Positions 36,634-45,351 of a stretch of DNA of 53,675 nt are shown one piece after another (the stretch's first letter is position 1; every line of letters starts with the position of its first letter). A program made the position numbers and the translations under genes. Location of the stretch: NCBI GenBank assembly GCA_029561105.1, contig JAKQJQ010000176.1:1-53675 (forward strand). Reading direction: 5' to 3'. The DNA comes from Bacteroidota bacterium. GTDB lineage: Bacteria; Bacteroidota; Bacteroidia; Flavobacteriales; Flavobacteriaceae. The notes beneath the pieces are model-generated. The model made no database searches, had not been told where the DNA came from, and was given only the letters and a program-made list of their open reading frames with translations.

Positions 36634-38262
36634 ATGAAGAATTTTATTACGCTATTGGGAGTTCTTCTCTGTGTTTACGGAAGTGCCCAAACGACAACTG
36701 TGACGTACACCACATCGTCTGCAGTGATTTCGAATCCAGAACGTGGCTTCTATAAGCATACCTCTTCTAATTCGGCTTTGAGTGAAAGCACATTATCAGG
36801 CTGGAGGCTCAACAACAACATTACTTTGATTTATCATGAGGTGCGTCTGGATGCTTTCCTGAATTCCCCAATTTCAGCAGCATTCCTGACCACCATGCAG
36901 AACAATTTCAACAAGATGCGTAACGCCGGCATCAAATGCATCCTTCGTTTTTCATACGGAAGCGATCAGGATGCAACCCAGCTCGATGCGACCAAAGCGT
37001 TAATGTTGTCACACATCCAACAAGTAACTCCTGTATTACAAGCCAACTACGACGTAATCGCGGTCATGCAAGCCGGATTTATCGGGACCTGGGGCGAATG
37101 GTACTACACCAGCCAATCAGAATTTGGTGGTTGGGGTTACAATGAAACCGACCTTACGACAGCCAATTACAACAACAGACGCGATATCCTCAATGCAATT
37201 CTCGCGGCTTTACCTTCTAGCAGACAGGTTCAGATTAGATATCCTGCCATGAAACAACATTTGTTAACCAATTCTGCTTTAACAACAGCCCAAGGATTTA
37301 GCGGAACCAACGCCGCAAGAACGGCACACCACAATGACTGTTTCCTTGCCAGCGCAACCGACTACGGGACTTATGAAAATGCTGCACAAGAGTACCCATA
37401 TCTTGCCCAGGAAACCAAATTTTTAGCGATGGGTGGCGAAACCTGCAAAGTCAACGAGCCAAGATCTGCCTGCAGTACTGCCCTTGCAGAAATGTCACAA
37501 TTTCACTGGTCGTTCCTCAACCTGGATTATCACGAAGGCGTTATTGGTGGTTTTGAAGACAATGGTTGTTTTACAGACATCCAAAAAAAACTGGGCTACC
37601 GTTTTTCATTGACATCAGGGACTTTTCCACAAGCCGTTGCGATAGGAACTCCTTTAACCGTTACGCTTAAAGTAAAAAACAGCGGCTTCTCTACACCATA
37701 TAATGAAAGGAAAGCGTATATCGTTTTGAAAAACCTAACCACCAACCAGGTCTATCCTATCCAGATGGCTACCGATCCAAGAACCTGGATGGGACCTAAC
37801 GAGCTCACCATCACAGAAAATCTCACTTTACCGGCAAACCTTACGGCAGGAAATTACAAAATGTATTTGAGCCTACCTGATTCGGCACCCGCATTGGCAA
37901 GCAAACCCGAGTATGCCATTCGTTTAGCCAATGACAATGTCTGGGAAAGTATCACCGGTTACAATACTTTGAACCACACCCTTAGCGTAACCAGTGGAGC
38001 GCTTGCCGTTACCGACCATGCCAAACTGGACATGACTATTTTCCCGGTTCCCGCAAGTAGCGAAATGAATATTGTTTTAGAATCGATTGAAGATTATAAA
38101 ATCACGTTCTTTAACAACCTAGGCCAAGTGGTCACAGTACCAACCGTTTCGCAAACCGACAAGGTAATCGTAAATACGTCAAACTTGAACGATGGCCTCT
38201 ATTTCGTTGAATTGTCAAAAGGAACTATCAAGGATACACGTAAAATCATAGTCAGACACTAA
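36634..38262 (+). CDS. Secreted DUF4874/DUF4832-type protein with T9SS type A tail
   Basis: This 542-residue product has a signal peptide (MKNFITLLGVLLCVYGSAQ). Next comes a TIM-barrel-like domain beginning NPERGFYKHT with GFIGTWGEWYY, matching the DUF4874 family. It is followed by a DUF4832-like beta domain (about 330-450) and a T9SS type A sorting tail (about 465-542; IFPVPASSEMNI and DGLYFVELSKG). It is likely exported to the cell surface or medium. DUF4874/DUF4832 proteins look like glycan-active enzymes, but no activity is established. It is transcribed toward the Pel-like operon. Confidence 0.85.
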   Translation: MKNFITLLGVLLCVYGSAQTTTVTYTTSSAVISNPERGFYKHTSSNSALSESTLSGWRLNNNITLIYHEVRLDAFLNSPISAAFLTTMQNNFNKMRNAGIKCILRFSYGSDQDATQLDATKALMLSHIQQVTPVLQANYDVIAVMQAGFIGTWGEWYYTSQSEFGGWGYNETDLTTANYNNRRDILNAILAALPSSRQVQIRYPAMKQHLLTNSALTTAQGFSGTNAARTAHHNDCFLASATDYGTYENAAQEYPYLAQETKFLAMGGETCKVNEPRSACSTALAEMSQFHWSFLNLDYHEGVIGGFEDNGCFTDIQKKLGYRFSLTSGTFPQAVAIGTPLTVTLKVKNSGFSTPYNERKAYIVLKNLTTNQVYPIQMATDPRTWMGPNELTITENLTLPANLTAGNYKMYLSLPDSAPALASKPEYAIRLANDNVWESITGYNTLNHTLSVTSGALAVTDHAKLDMTIFPVPASSEMNIVLESIEDYKITFFNNLGQVVTVPTVSQTDKVIVNTSNLNDGLYFVELSKGTIKDTRKIIVRH

Positions 38263-38280
38263 TCTACCTAATGTTATATT

Positions 38281-38315
38281 GAAAAAAGGATTGTCGGTTT
38301 TGGCAATCCTTTTTT
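38281..38315 (+). terminator. Terminator of the DUF4874-type gene, left arm of a 35-bp inverted repeat
   Basis: AAAAAAGGATTG and CAATCCTTTTTT form a perfect 12-base stem around the loop TCGGTTTTGG, followed by T residues. The same 35 bases occur inverted at 38559-38593. Confidence 0.9.
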
Positions 38316-38558
38316 TGTTGAAGTAAACTATGCAAAACTCAATTGCGTCGTCGCAGGTGCTGATTGATGCAATTCGATGCACCACCGGTTCGGTCAGATA
38401 CGCATCTAAAGTTTTTAAGAATAAACTGCTTCTCCGAAAAAAGAAAATACATTTTACGCATACTCCGTAAGGTCGGTTCTTTTCCTCTTTTTTAGGAATT
38501 GATGGTGTCAGGTCACGCTTGTAAAAAACTCCCGTTAGGAAGCGATTGGACCGCAAAC
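38316..38558. other. Spacer between inverted terminators
   Basis: The 243 bases between the two identical inverted hairpins have no convincing gene on either strand. A leftward open frame crosses it, but it also runs through the hairpin and has no coding-like composition. Confidence 0.6.
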
Positions 38559-38593
38559 AAAAAAGGATTGCCAAAACCGACAATCCTTTTTTC
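38559..38593 (-). terminator. Terminator of the Pel-like operon, right arm of the 35-bp inverted repeat
   Basis: This is an exact reverse complement of 38281-38315, including the ten-base loop, and lies four bases after the stop codon of the 1319-residue gene. Confidence 0.9.
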
Positions 38594-38597
38594 CTCA

Positions 38598-41500
38598 TTA
38601 TTTCTTTTTAGTACGTTTCTTGAGGTTGTATTTGATTCCAAACTGTACCGAGTTGGAGTAATAACGATCTTGTGAGTACAGCTCCACTTCGGCGGTGAGC
38701 GCTGTATAGTCAAAAATTTGGTAGGATACGAATCCCATGTAGCGCTGGAAGTTGTCTGAAAAATCGTCAAAGAAATATCCACCTTCGAGTCGTGCCTCTA
38801 AGTTGGTCAGTTTAAGTTTCCAGCCCAAACCTCCACCTTCGTACAACCTACTCTTAATCATCCAGTACGGGTAACCTACCGCCAAATCATGCGTACCGAT
38901 AGCATATTGTACCTCAAGAAACGGGATGAACTTCATCTTGCGTTCTAAACCGCTGTCAAGCATGAAACGCGCGGTAATAGAAGCGCCATACGAGTTGTCG
39001 AAATCCTCAATGGTGTAACGCTGCGCATCTAATGCAGTGAATTTCTTACGTGCCCAAGGGTCTCCGGGGCCTGCTGGTTTTTCAGGGTTAAAGATAATCG
39101 GGTTTACGATTGTGTCGCGAGAAATCAGCCCGTTGGTATAATAGTCGGCCTCGACAGAAACACTCGTGTTGATGTATTTGAACAAATAGAAATCCTCATA
39201 TAGGTTTAATCTAAGATTGTAAATCCCTTGGTTTAATCCCGGCGCAGTCTCGACAGGGAAAAGGTTTAATTCTGCCGAGCGATAATTGCGCTCCTTGGCA
39301 CTGTTGAAACCAATTCCCGCCTGGTAGAAAAACTTGGTTTTCTGGTCTACCTCTGCCCTGGCGCGTGCCCAATAATTAGGTTTGCCTTCCCTTTCTGCGG
39401 TCGTAACCTTGTATTGCAAACCCATCAGGTGGTTGTCAAAATTGCTTTCGTACCTGAGCCCCAAACGCTGCTCGTAGTATTTATTGTAAGTCGCGCTGAT
39501 ACTGTGCAGGCGGTTCTTCTTATCAAAACGGTTGAACGACAATTCATTTTTCTGAATTGCGTTTTCTGTCTGGTTGGTTTGAAGCGATGATTCGAGATTT
39601 AGGAAATTCCCTCGTTTAAGTCGGTTTTCCTTAACGAGTGATTTGAGTACATCGGGGTAGAACAATTCAGAGTGGTTGGCGATCAAATCTTGCTGTAAAG
39701 GCGCTTCTTCGTACACCACATCCTTATTGAGTGGTTTGCGCAGGCCTTCTTTTTCGTCGGATCCGGGCAACGAATTGGTGAGTACCCATGCATCCTTGAA
39801 TCTTCCTTGCTCGTGAAAGACAGACGCCATGAACGCCTTGGCTTTATAGTCATCTGGATGCTCGGCAATATACTCGTTGTAAATCCTCTCTAGTTCTTTC
39901 TTCTGGCCAAGGTTCACCAGCCAGCTCATCTTAGACATAAAATCGATTTCATTGCTCAATGCCGACCAGTCGTATGCCTTTTGGTATTCTCCGTTGTCTG
40001 CAAACAGCCATACGATTTCGGTAGCCACTTCGGAAAGTTCGGCTGTTGGTTTCTTGTCAGACAATTCCATGCGTGCTTCGTCGGGTTTGTATTGCAGCAG
40101 GTGTTTGATGTAATTGAGGTAACTACTCGCCGAAGTATCCACAGACAACAAGGCTTTGAGCGCATTTTTGATCTTTTCCTGATTCTCGTCGGTGTAGAAA
40201 TTGGCAACATAACTGTTGAGCAGGTCCTTGTCGTTGGGTGTTACCATCATCTGGGCGCTCATCCATTTCTCCTTGACCAGGTCATTAGGGTAACCAATCA
40301 AACGGTCGAGTTCTTTAGAGTACATGACATTGTTCTTGGTTGGATGTTTGGTGACGTGTTCCTCGAGCATCTTCCAGACGTCCTCACCCCTATCCTGCCA
40401 GGACATGTATTTGGCATATTTGTTCCATTGCACCGAATCAATCGCGGCGGTGTTGAGCAGCTTGATCTTCAGGGCCGCCATTTCCTGCTTTTCTTTCAAG
40501 TCAGAATCGATACCACTGTCACCTTTGAGGAACTTTTGCACCGCGACTTTGTAATTGGCAAATTCGGCTTTGGCATTTTGCCTGAGTTTGGCCTCGATTG
40601 CTTTTTGTTTAGGTCCTTTGTAGTTCATGTCGAGCAATGAGATTCGGGGCTTGTTGGTATAAGCCGAATACAGGTATCCGTCCATGAACGGCGTCTTAGA
40701 ATACAAGCTCACCTGTGTTTTCAGTCTGGCTTCAATACGATCGGCATTGGCCGCGCTGGCATACAAGAACCAGTACTGCTTAGTGGTTTCGGCGGCATTG
40801 GTTTGGGTAACCACATGATAGCCGTTTTCATCTTTGTGGGTGTATCGTGAAGCGCGCCAGTCAATAACCAGTTTTCCGGCTTCATCGGCACCTAAAAAGC
40901 GCATTTGCGGAAACGCAGATGTAAACTGCTTTACATAGCTCTTGAACTCAGGGAACATGGCACGGTCGCTGTTTTTGGACTTGCGCCAACCATAGTTTAA
41001 GCTATTGCGCAGGCTGTAGCGTCCCGCGCGTGCATCGGCGGTAGCCGGAATTTGATAGATGTCGTCGGGGTGAACAAAGTGTGTCCAGATTCCCGTGTAA
41101 AGGTACATAGACTGTATGGCGTACTTTTCATTTTCTTTGAAGTAGAATCCGCTAGAAATCCTGGGGTAATCAAAAAGGTTCTTTTCGTAAGGCTCGTAGT
41201 CAAACTCACGATCGCCTCCTTCGTCTAAATAGCCCAGGTACAGACTGCACATGTATTTGATAGACGGCATGGTGCGCTTGAGTTCGGTCACACCCATCTT
41301 GTCTATGTCATTGGACGGCGGTACATAGGTTTCGGGAAGCTTACCAAAATTGCTTATTTCCCACTTTTTTTTCACCGTGTTCATAGAGGTTTCTATGAAT
41401 TTTGGGTTTTTCCATAGCTTCTTGGTAAGCGATACGTGGTTGTAGCCGTGAAATGCGAGTTCGTGTCCATTCTTGGCCACGTCGTTGACGAGCCAGTCCG

Positions 41501-42557
41501 GCAGGGGTTCTACTTTGTTTTTATTGGTGATTTTTTTCGCGTTCCACTGATCGAGTGTAAACGGCGGAACAATTTTATTGCGGTAATCGAAGGTAAGCAT
41601 GGCCGCATACGGGATTTTGTACTCTCTGCCAAGTTCGCGCATATCGGGCCACCAGACTTTCTCGACAAAATCAGACATGGAGAGGTTCATCTCGCTTTTT
41701 ACAGGTTCTGTGTAGACATCGTACTGCGGCGAAGGGAAATCATCAAGAAAAATCGTTGCGGTATTGGCCACAGGGTAAGGAATCCCCTCGAGCCCTTTCA
41801 GAAGGCCCGCAAAGAGAAAGCCGCGGTCTGTTTTAGAAAAATCGGCCGAAGTATTCAGCAGCATTACCCTGCCCTTCCCGATTGCGTTTTCTGTTACCAT
41901 TGGGCAATTGCGCTTGTTGGCCGCCGTTGCAAATACTTTTACTTTACTTGAAAAATTCTGGGCTGCAAAGTTAAATTGTTTGACATCGGTAGCATAAGTC
42001 CTGCCCTTCATATTGGGCAGCATCGGGGTGTCAAAATACCAGCCGGCAGCCGTATTATCTGTGGCGTATTCTGCTTCTGGCTTGAATCCCAACAAATAAG
42101 ACATCCGATGATCTTCGTTGGCAAAGGGTATGAATAATGTTCCGCCGGCCGCCACAAAATCAACAAGTTTCGGAATCGACGCATCGCTGAGCTTCTTGGT
42201 GTCATACACCACGATAACCCTGGTGCTTGGGGCAATCTTGAGCGTGGTGTTCCATTTGCGTACACTCATGCTGTGATAGGGCAACTTGGTATAATCGCAA
42301 ACCTTGCGGATTTCGCTATCGTAGAGTTTGCTGAATTTAGAGGTTTCGTCGCAGAGGTATTCTATAAGCGGCTGGGTGCTTAAGCCCGGCTCTGTATACC
42401 TCTTGAATACGGCGTCTTCGCTGTTCTTGTCCGAATCAAATAAATCGAGACCTTGCAAATCCGACCAATCATCTAGTCCTTCACAACCTGAAATGGCAAA
42501 CGCAAAGACGATTGCAATCAGGATCGAACAATAGGTAGTAGGGATCGTTTTCATCAT
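38598..42557 (-). CDS. PelA-deacetylase/PelB-like fusion: lipoprotein with deacetylase, TPR scaffold and outer-membrane barrel
   Basis: This 1319-residue protein starts with a lipoprotein signal (FAISGC, Cys25). An amidotransferase-like segment (RVIVVYDTKKL; VDFVAAGGTLFIPF) and a polysaccharide deacetylase-type domain follow. The deacetylase domain has Asp272-Asp273 in FLDDFPSP and His370/His374 in FHGYNHVSL, as in DUF2194 and PelA-type domains. Residues about 640-960 are helical with TPR-like spacing. From about 1030 to the end alternating strands fit an outer-membrane beta-barrel (VQFGIKYNLKKR). It overlaps the upstream gene by one base. In Pseudomonas the deacetylase (PelA) and TPR/barrel (PelB) are separate proteins; the fusion is my interpretation from order and context. 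Confidence 0.75.
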   Translation of the reverse strand: MMKTIPTTYCSILIAIVFAFAISGCEGLDDWSDLQGLDLFDSDKNSEDAVFKRYTEPGLSTQPLIEYLCDETSKFSKLYDSEIRKVCDYTKLPYHSMSVRKWNTTLKIAPSTRVIVVYDTKKLSDASIPKLVDFVAAGGTLFIPFANEDHRMSYLLGFKPEAEYATDNTAAGWYFDTPMLPNMKGRTYATDVKQFNFAAQNFSSKVKVFATAANKRNCPMVTENAIGKGRVMLLNTSADFSKTDRGFLFAGLLKGLEGIPYPVANTATIFLDDFPSPQYDVYTEPVKSEMNLSMSDFVEKVWWPDMRELGREYKIPYAAMLTFDYRNKIVPPFTLDQWNAKKITNKNKVEPLPDWLVNDVAKNGHELAFHGYNHVSLTKKLWKNPKFIETSMNTVKKKWEISNFGKLPETYVPPSNDIDKMGVTELKRTMPSIKYMCSLYLGYLDEGGDREFDYEPYEKNLFDYPRISSGFYFKENEKYAIQSMYLYTGIWTHFVHPDDIYQIPATADARAGRYSLRNSLNYGWRKSKNSDRAMFPEFKSYVKQFTSAFPQMRFLGADEAGKLVIDWRASRYTHKDENGYHVVTQTNAAETTKQYWFLYASAANADRIEARLKTQVSLYSKTPFMDGYLYSAYTNKPRISLLDMNYKGPKQKAIEAKLRQNAKAEFANYKVAVQKFLKGDSGIDSDLKEKQEMAALKIKLLNTAAIDSVQWNKYAKYMSWQDRGEDVWKMLEEHVTKHPTKNNVMYSKELDRLIGYPNDLVKEKWMSAQMMVTPNDKDLLNSYVANFYTDENQEKIKNALKALLSVDTSASSYLNYIKHLLQYKPDEARMELSDKKPTAELSEVATEIVWLFADNGEYQKAYDWSALSNEIDFMSKMSWLVNLGQKKELERIYNEYIAEHPDDYKAKAFMASVFHEQGRFKDAWVLTNSLPGSDEKEGLRKPLNKDVVYEEAPLQQDLIANHSELFYPDVLKSLVKENRLKRGNFLNLESSLQTNQTENAIQKNELSFNRFDKKNRLHSISATYNKYYEQRLGLRYESNFDNHLMGLQYKVTTAEREGKPNYWARARAEVDQKTKFFYQAGIGFNSAKERNYRSAELNLFPVETAPGLNQGIYNLRLNLYEDFYLFKYINTSVSVEADYYTNGLISRDTIVNPIIFNPEKPAGPGDPWARKKFTALDAQRYTIEDFDNSYGASITARFMLDSGLERKMKFIPFLEVQYAIGTHDLAVGYPYWMIKSRLYEGGGLGWKLKLTNLEARLEGGYFFDDFSDNFQRYMGFVSYQIFDYTALTAEVELYSQDRYYSNSVQFGIKYNLKKRTKKK

Positions 42558-44536
42558 TAAAAGATTAAATCAGAAATTTTACTTTCTTGGGGTTCATTGA
42601 TAATTTCGTACACCTTGAGAATTTCGCTGTCATAAAACAAGCGTACCTGTCTGCCACGCTTTTGTAGCAATCCAATATTCTGTAGGAGTTGTTTTTGTTG
42701 TTTATTGGCTGGGAACGTATTGTTTTCGTTCTCGTATTTTTCGTTTAGGATGAATACCAGTACGCTCTTGGAAAGCGAATACTCGGGATGCCTTACCACA
42801 AACATGGGGTCTTTTTTGTGCTTGGTATTGATTGAATCGATTCTTGGATATTCTTCAAGAAAGAACGAATAATTCATAAAGAAGTGCGCATTATTGCTGA
42901 TTACCTGCGCTGCCGGATCGTTCACCACACAATACGATTTGCGGAAAAATTTCTTAGAGATCTTATCGTAAGCATTGAGTATATGCATCGGTGTTTCGTC
43001 AGAGCGCGTGAGTGAATTGATCTTCTCTTGCTGGAAATAGATTGCAGCATAGATCATACCTGCGATAAGCAAAGTAACGGTAACCGGCGTGAATCGCTGC
43101 AAGCGCCCAAGTGCAAAATTCCCAATCCGGAAAACAATCGCCGCATTGAATCCTATAATCAGCGGGATAAAAATAGACAAGGAATTATTGAGCATGTCTT
43201 CATCGATCCATTGACTCTTCACGTTGGTGAGTAAAATCAGGAAATTGAAATAAGTAAAGAAAACCACTGTCGCACGCCAGTTTTCCTTGGTAACCAACAC
43301 CAGGATAATTACCAGTGCAAGGCCAACAAAAGTGCTGTATTGTGCATAACGCACGATGTCGTGGTATTCAAATATGAGCTGCGGAACATAAGTGTATGAA
43401 CTTACAGAAAGCAAGTTACTTTGCATATAATCGAGCAGATCGGCACGCTGGAAATAACATGCGTATTGGTAAACAAGGTACAATATGATTGTCGCGATTA
43501 CAAATGCCAACAGTGTCAACAGGTTTTTTGTTTTGTATTTGGCTTTGGTTAAAACGATACCAATGATGAAGAACGGCGGCAGTAAGATACAATAGGTAAA
43601 CAAGTCGGTCAAACCAATAGTAAGGAAACAAAACAGGAATCCGATAAAGTAACTGATCCGGGTCACTTTCAAAAGGTTCGGGCTGAGGTAAAACACAAAG
43701 GCAGGCAAAGCGAAGGTCAGCGCCATGAATGTAGAATTCCCCTTGAGCAGGAAATACACATTAAGTGGCGTGAGTACGTAAACCAACGAAAAAAACAAGG
43801 CGGCAATAGTAGGCGCCAGGAATTTTGATGGGGTAAGTTTATTGATCACCCAAAAGATAATAATGGCTATTAAAGTCGATTCGAGAATTGCAATTACCTG
43901 TAACGCGATCTCGGGACTAACGTCTGTGATTTTTCCGTAGAAATTCACGATGGCCAGTTCGGCGTCGGTGGCAAGCTCATAGGTAAACCAAAATTGGTTG
44001 TCAAACTGGATTACCTTGTTTAAGTCGTAAATCCAGGCGTCCGAAAGCGAGTAATTGTCGTAAACAATAAAGTAATAGCGACTCAGAAAGGTAACGCAAC
44101 CAATAAAAATCGTTAGCGCCAAAATTAAGTTGTTGCTGTTTTTTTTGCTGCGTTTCATGTTGCGGTCAAAGGCAATCCACGACCATAGCGATTTTTTGTT
44201 TTCTACGTCGCGCAGGAAACGCAATAGAGCAATCTTGATGTGTTGGTTGAAATAGGCTCTCGGGGTTCTCAGGTTCTTGAGGCCGATGATATCTAAAATC
44301 ACGATAATGCAGAAAATAAAAAAGCAATTGAACAGATTGTAGGCATCGAGCTCTACCAACCCAAAAATGATTACCACCAAAATGCTAATGTAAATGAACC
44401 AGTTGTTGACGATAAAATCGAGGAAATTTACGTGGCGTGACACATTGACGAATTTCCTGTTCAAGTAAAATAAAAACAGGATGATAAAGCAAAGCCTTAC
44501 AAAACCCAATAATATTGAACTGGTTAAAAACATCAT
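42557..44536 (-). CDS. Polytopic membrane protein with soluble C-terminal domain in the Pel-like operon
   Basis: This 659-residue protein has about 13-14 hydrophobic helices up to residue about 490 and then a soluble C-terminal domain of about 160 residues (SYCVVNDPAAQVISNNAHFFMNY region). Its layout, with an acidic loop after an early helix (DAWIYDL), resembles GT-C glycosyltransferases or polymer membrane proteins. I do not recognise a family and it is not PelD or PelE. The start codon overlaps the end of the next gene by one base, and six bases separate it from the GH114 gene, so it belongs to the operon. Confidence 0.75.
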   Translation of the reverse strand: MMFLTSSILLGFVRLCFIILFLFYLNRKFVNVSRHVNFLDFIVNNWFIYISILVVIIFGLVELDAYNLFNCFFIFCIIVILDIIGLKNLRTPRAYFNQHIKIALLRFLRDVENKKSLWSWIAFDRNMKRSKKNSNNLILALTIFIGCVTFLSRYYFIVYDNYSLSDAWIYDLNKVIQFDNQFWFTYELATDAELAIVNFYGKITDVSPEIALQVIAILESTLIAIIIFWVINKLTPSKFLAPTIAALFFSLVYVLTPLNVYFLLKGNSTFMALTFALPAFVFYLSPNLLKVTRISYFIGFLFCFLTIGLTDLFTYCILLPPFFIIGIVLTKAKYKTKNLLTLLAFVIATIILYLVYQYACYFQRADLLDYMQSNLLSVSSYTYVPQLIFEYHDIVRYAQYSTFVGLALVIILVLVTKENWRATVVFFTYFNFLILLTNVKSQWIDEDMLNNSLSIFIPLIIGFNAAIVFRIGNFALGRLQRFTPVTVTLLIAGMIYAAIYFQQEKINSLTRSDETPMHILNAYDKISKKFFRKSYCVVNDPAAQVISNNAHFFMNYSFFLEEYPRIDSINTKHKKDPMFVVRHPEYSLSKSVLVFILNEKYENENNTFPANKQQKQLLQNIGLLQKRGRQVRLFYDSEILKVYEIINEPQESKISDLIF

Positions 44537-44541
44537 AGTGG

Positions 44542-45351
44542 TTAGTCTTTAAATCTGGGAATGGTTTGTAGATTGATATTTCCTATAAAATAATCAAAAT
44601 CCGACGGCAGTATCCTTTCTAAAATTTGTTTGTTGAGCTTCTTGGAATCAGAATATTCTATTAGGTAAACAGGTATTTTTGCTGTTTCGCTGACCGATTT
44701 CAGGTGCTTCATCATATCTTCAAATTGCTTCTTTTCACGCAACTTGTAAGTTTTTGTCTTAAAGTCATAAGCCGTCGCGATAGATTCAATCATAATGGCT
44801 TTGATAAAGGGCGCGGTTTCTGGTGCGAGCTCTAATCCCGCGTTTTGGATGAATTGCTTGTGCGGATAGCGAGCCTTGATTTTACTGAGCAAAGCAAGCA
44901 ACTCAGGCTTTTGCTCCCTTTGCGGGCCGTGCACAGTGAAATTATCCAGGTTATCGAGGAACAAACCATCGTAGCCTTTCTGGAAGGCATCATCTACTAA
45001 CTTAAGGATGATTTCTGTGGTTTTGGGCGCCCGTAAATCCAAATAGAAGCTGTTCCAGATGCTGTTCTTACCCAACGTGCTGCCTTGCAATTCCTTATAA
45101 TGTGGTGCATGTTCGTTGACTTCTCCCAAACTGATGTAGGCCATTACGCTTCTATTTTGCGCTTTCATCACGCGAATGTTGCTGGCCAGGTAATGCTTCG
45201 ACTCTACAATCACGTAGTCATAACCTTTGATGTTCTCTGCTTTGAGCTTGCCATAACAAACCAATACGCTATCTCGTTTCATATCGCAGGCAATGAGGTT
45301 GTACACTAAAAAAAAGGAAAAGATGCAAAGAATAATCTTAGTAAGCCGCAT
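44542..45351 (-). CDS. GH114 endo-polygalactosaminidase-like lipoprotein
   Basis: A 269-residue protein with a lipoprotein signal (YNLIAC, Cys22) and a TIM-barrel GH114 domain. It has AYISLGEVNEHAPHY (Glu77) and the conserved DGLFLDNLDNF strand (Asp133, Asp136). GH114 is the hydrolase half of PelA, which cuts the galactosamine-rich Pel polymer. Here it is a separate gene. It overlaps the PelG gene by 14 bases. Confidence 0.88.
   Translation of the reverse strand: MRLTKIILCIFSFFLVYNLIACDMKRDSVLVCYGKLKAENIKGYDYVIVESKHYLASNIRVMKAQNRSVMAYISLGEVNEHAPHYKELQGSTLGKNSIWNSFYLDLRAPKTTEIILKLVDDAFQKGYDGLFLDNLDNFTVHGPQREQKPELLALLSKIKARYPHKQFIQNAGLELAPETAPFIKAIMIESIATAYDFKTKTYKLREKKQFEDMMKHLKSVSETAKIPVYLIEYSDSKKLNKQILERILPSDFDYFIGNINLQTIPRFKD

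Noticed and set aside
38215..38598. Leftward 127-codon open frame between the DUF4874-type and Pel-like genes
   Set aside because: It crosses both terminator hairpins and the 3' end of the opposite gene, and its product has no recognisable feature.
42557..44536. PelD or PelE
   Set aside because: The protein has many membrane helices and no GAF/GGDEF or TPR-like region, unlike either protein.
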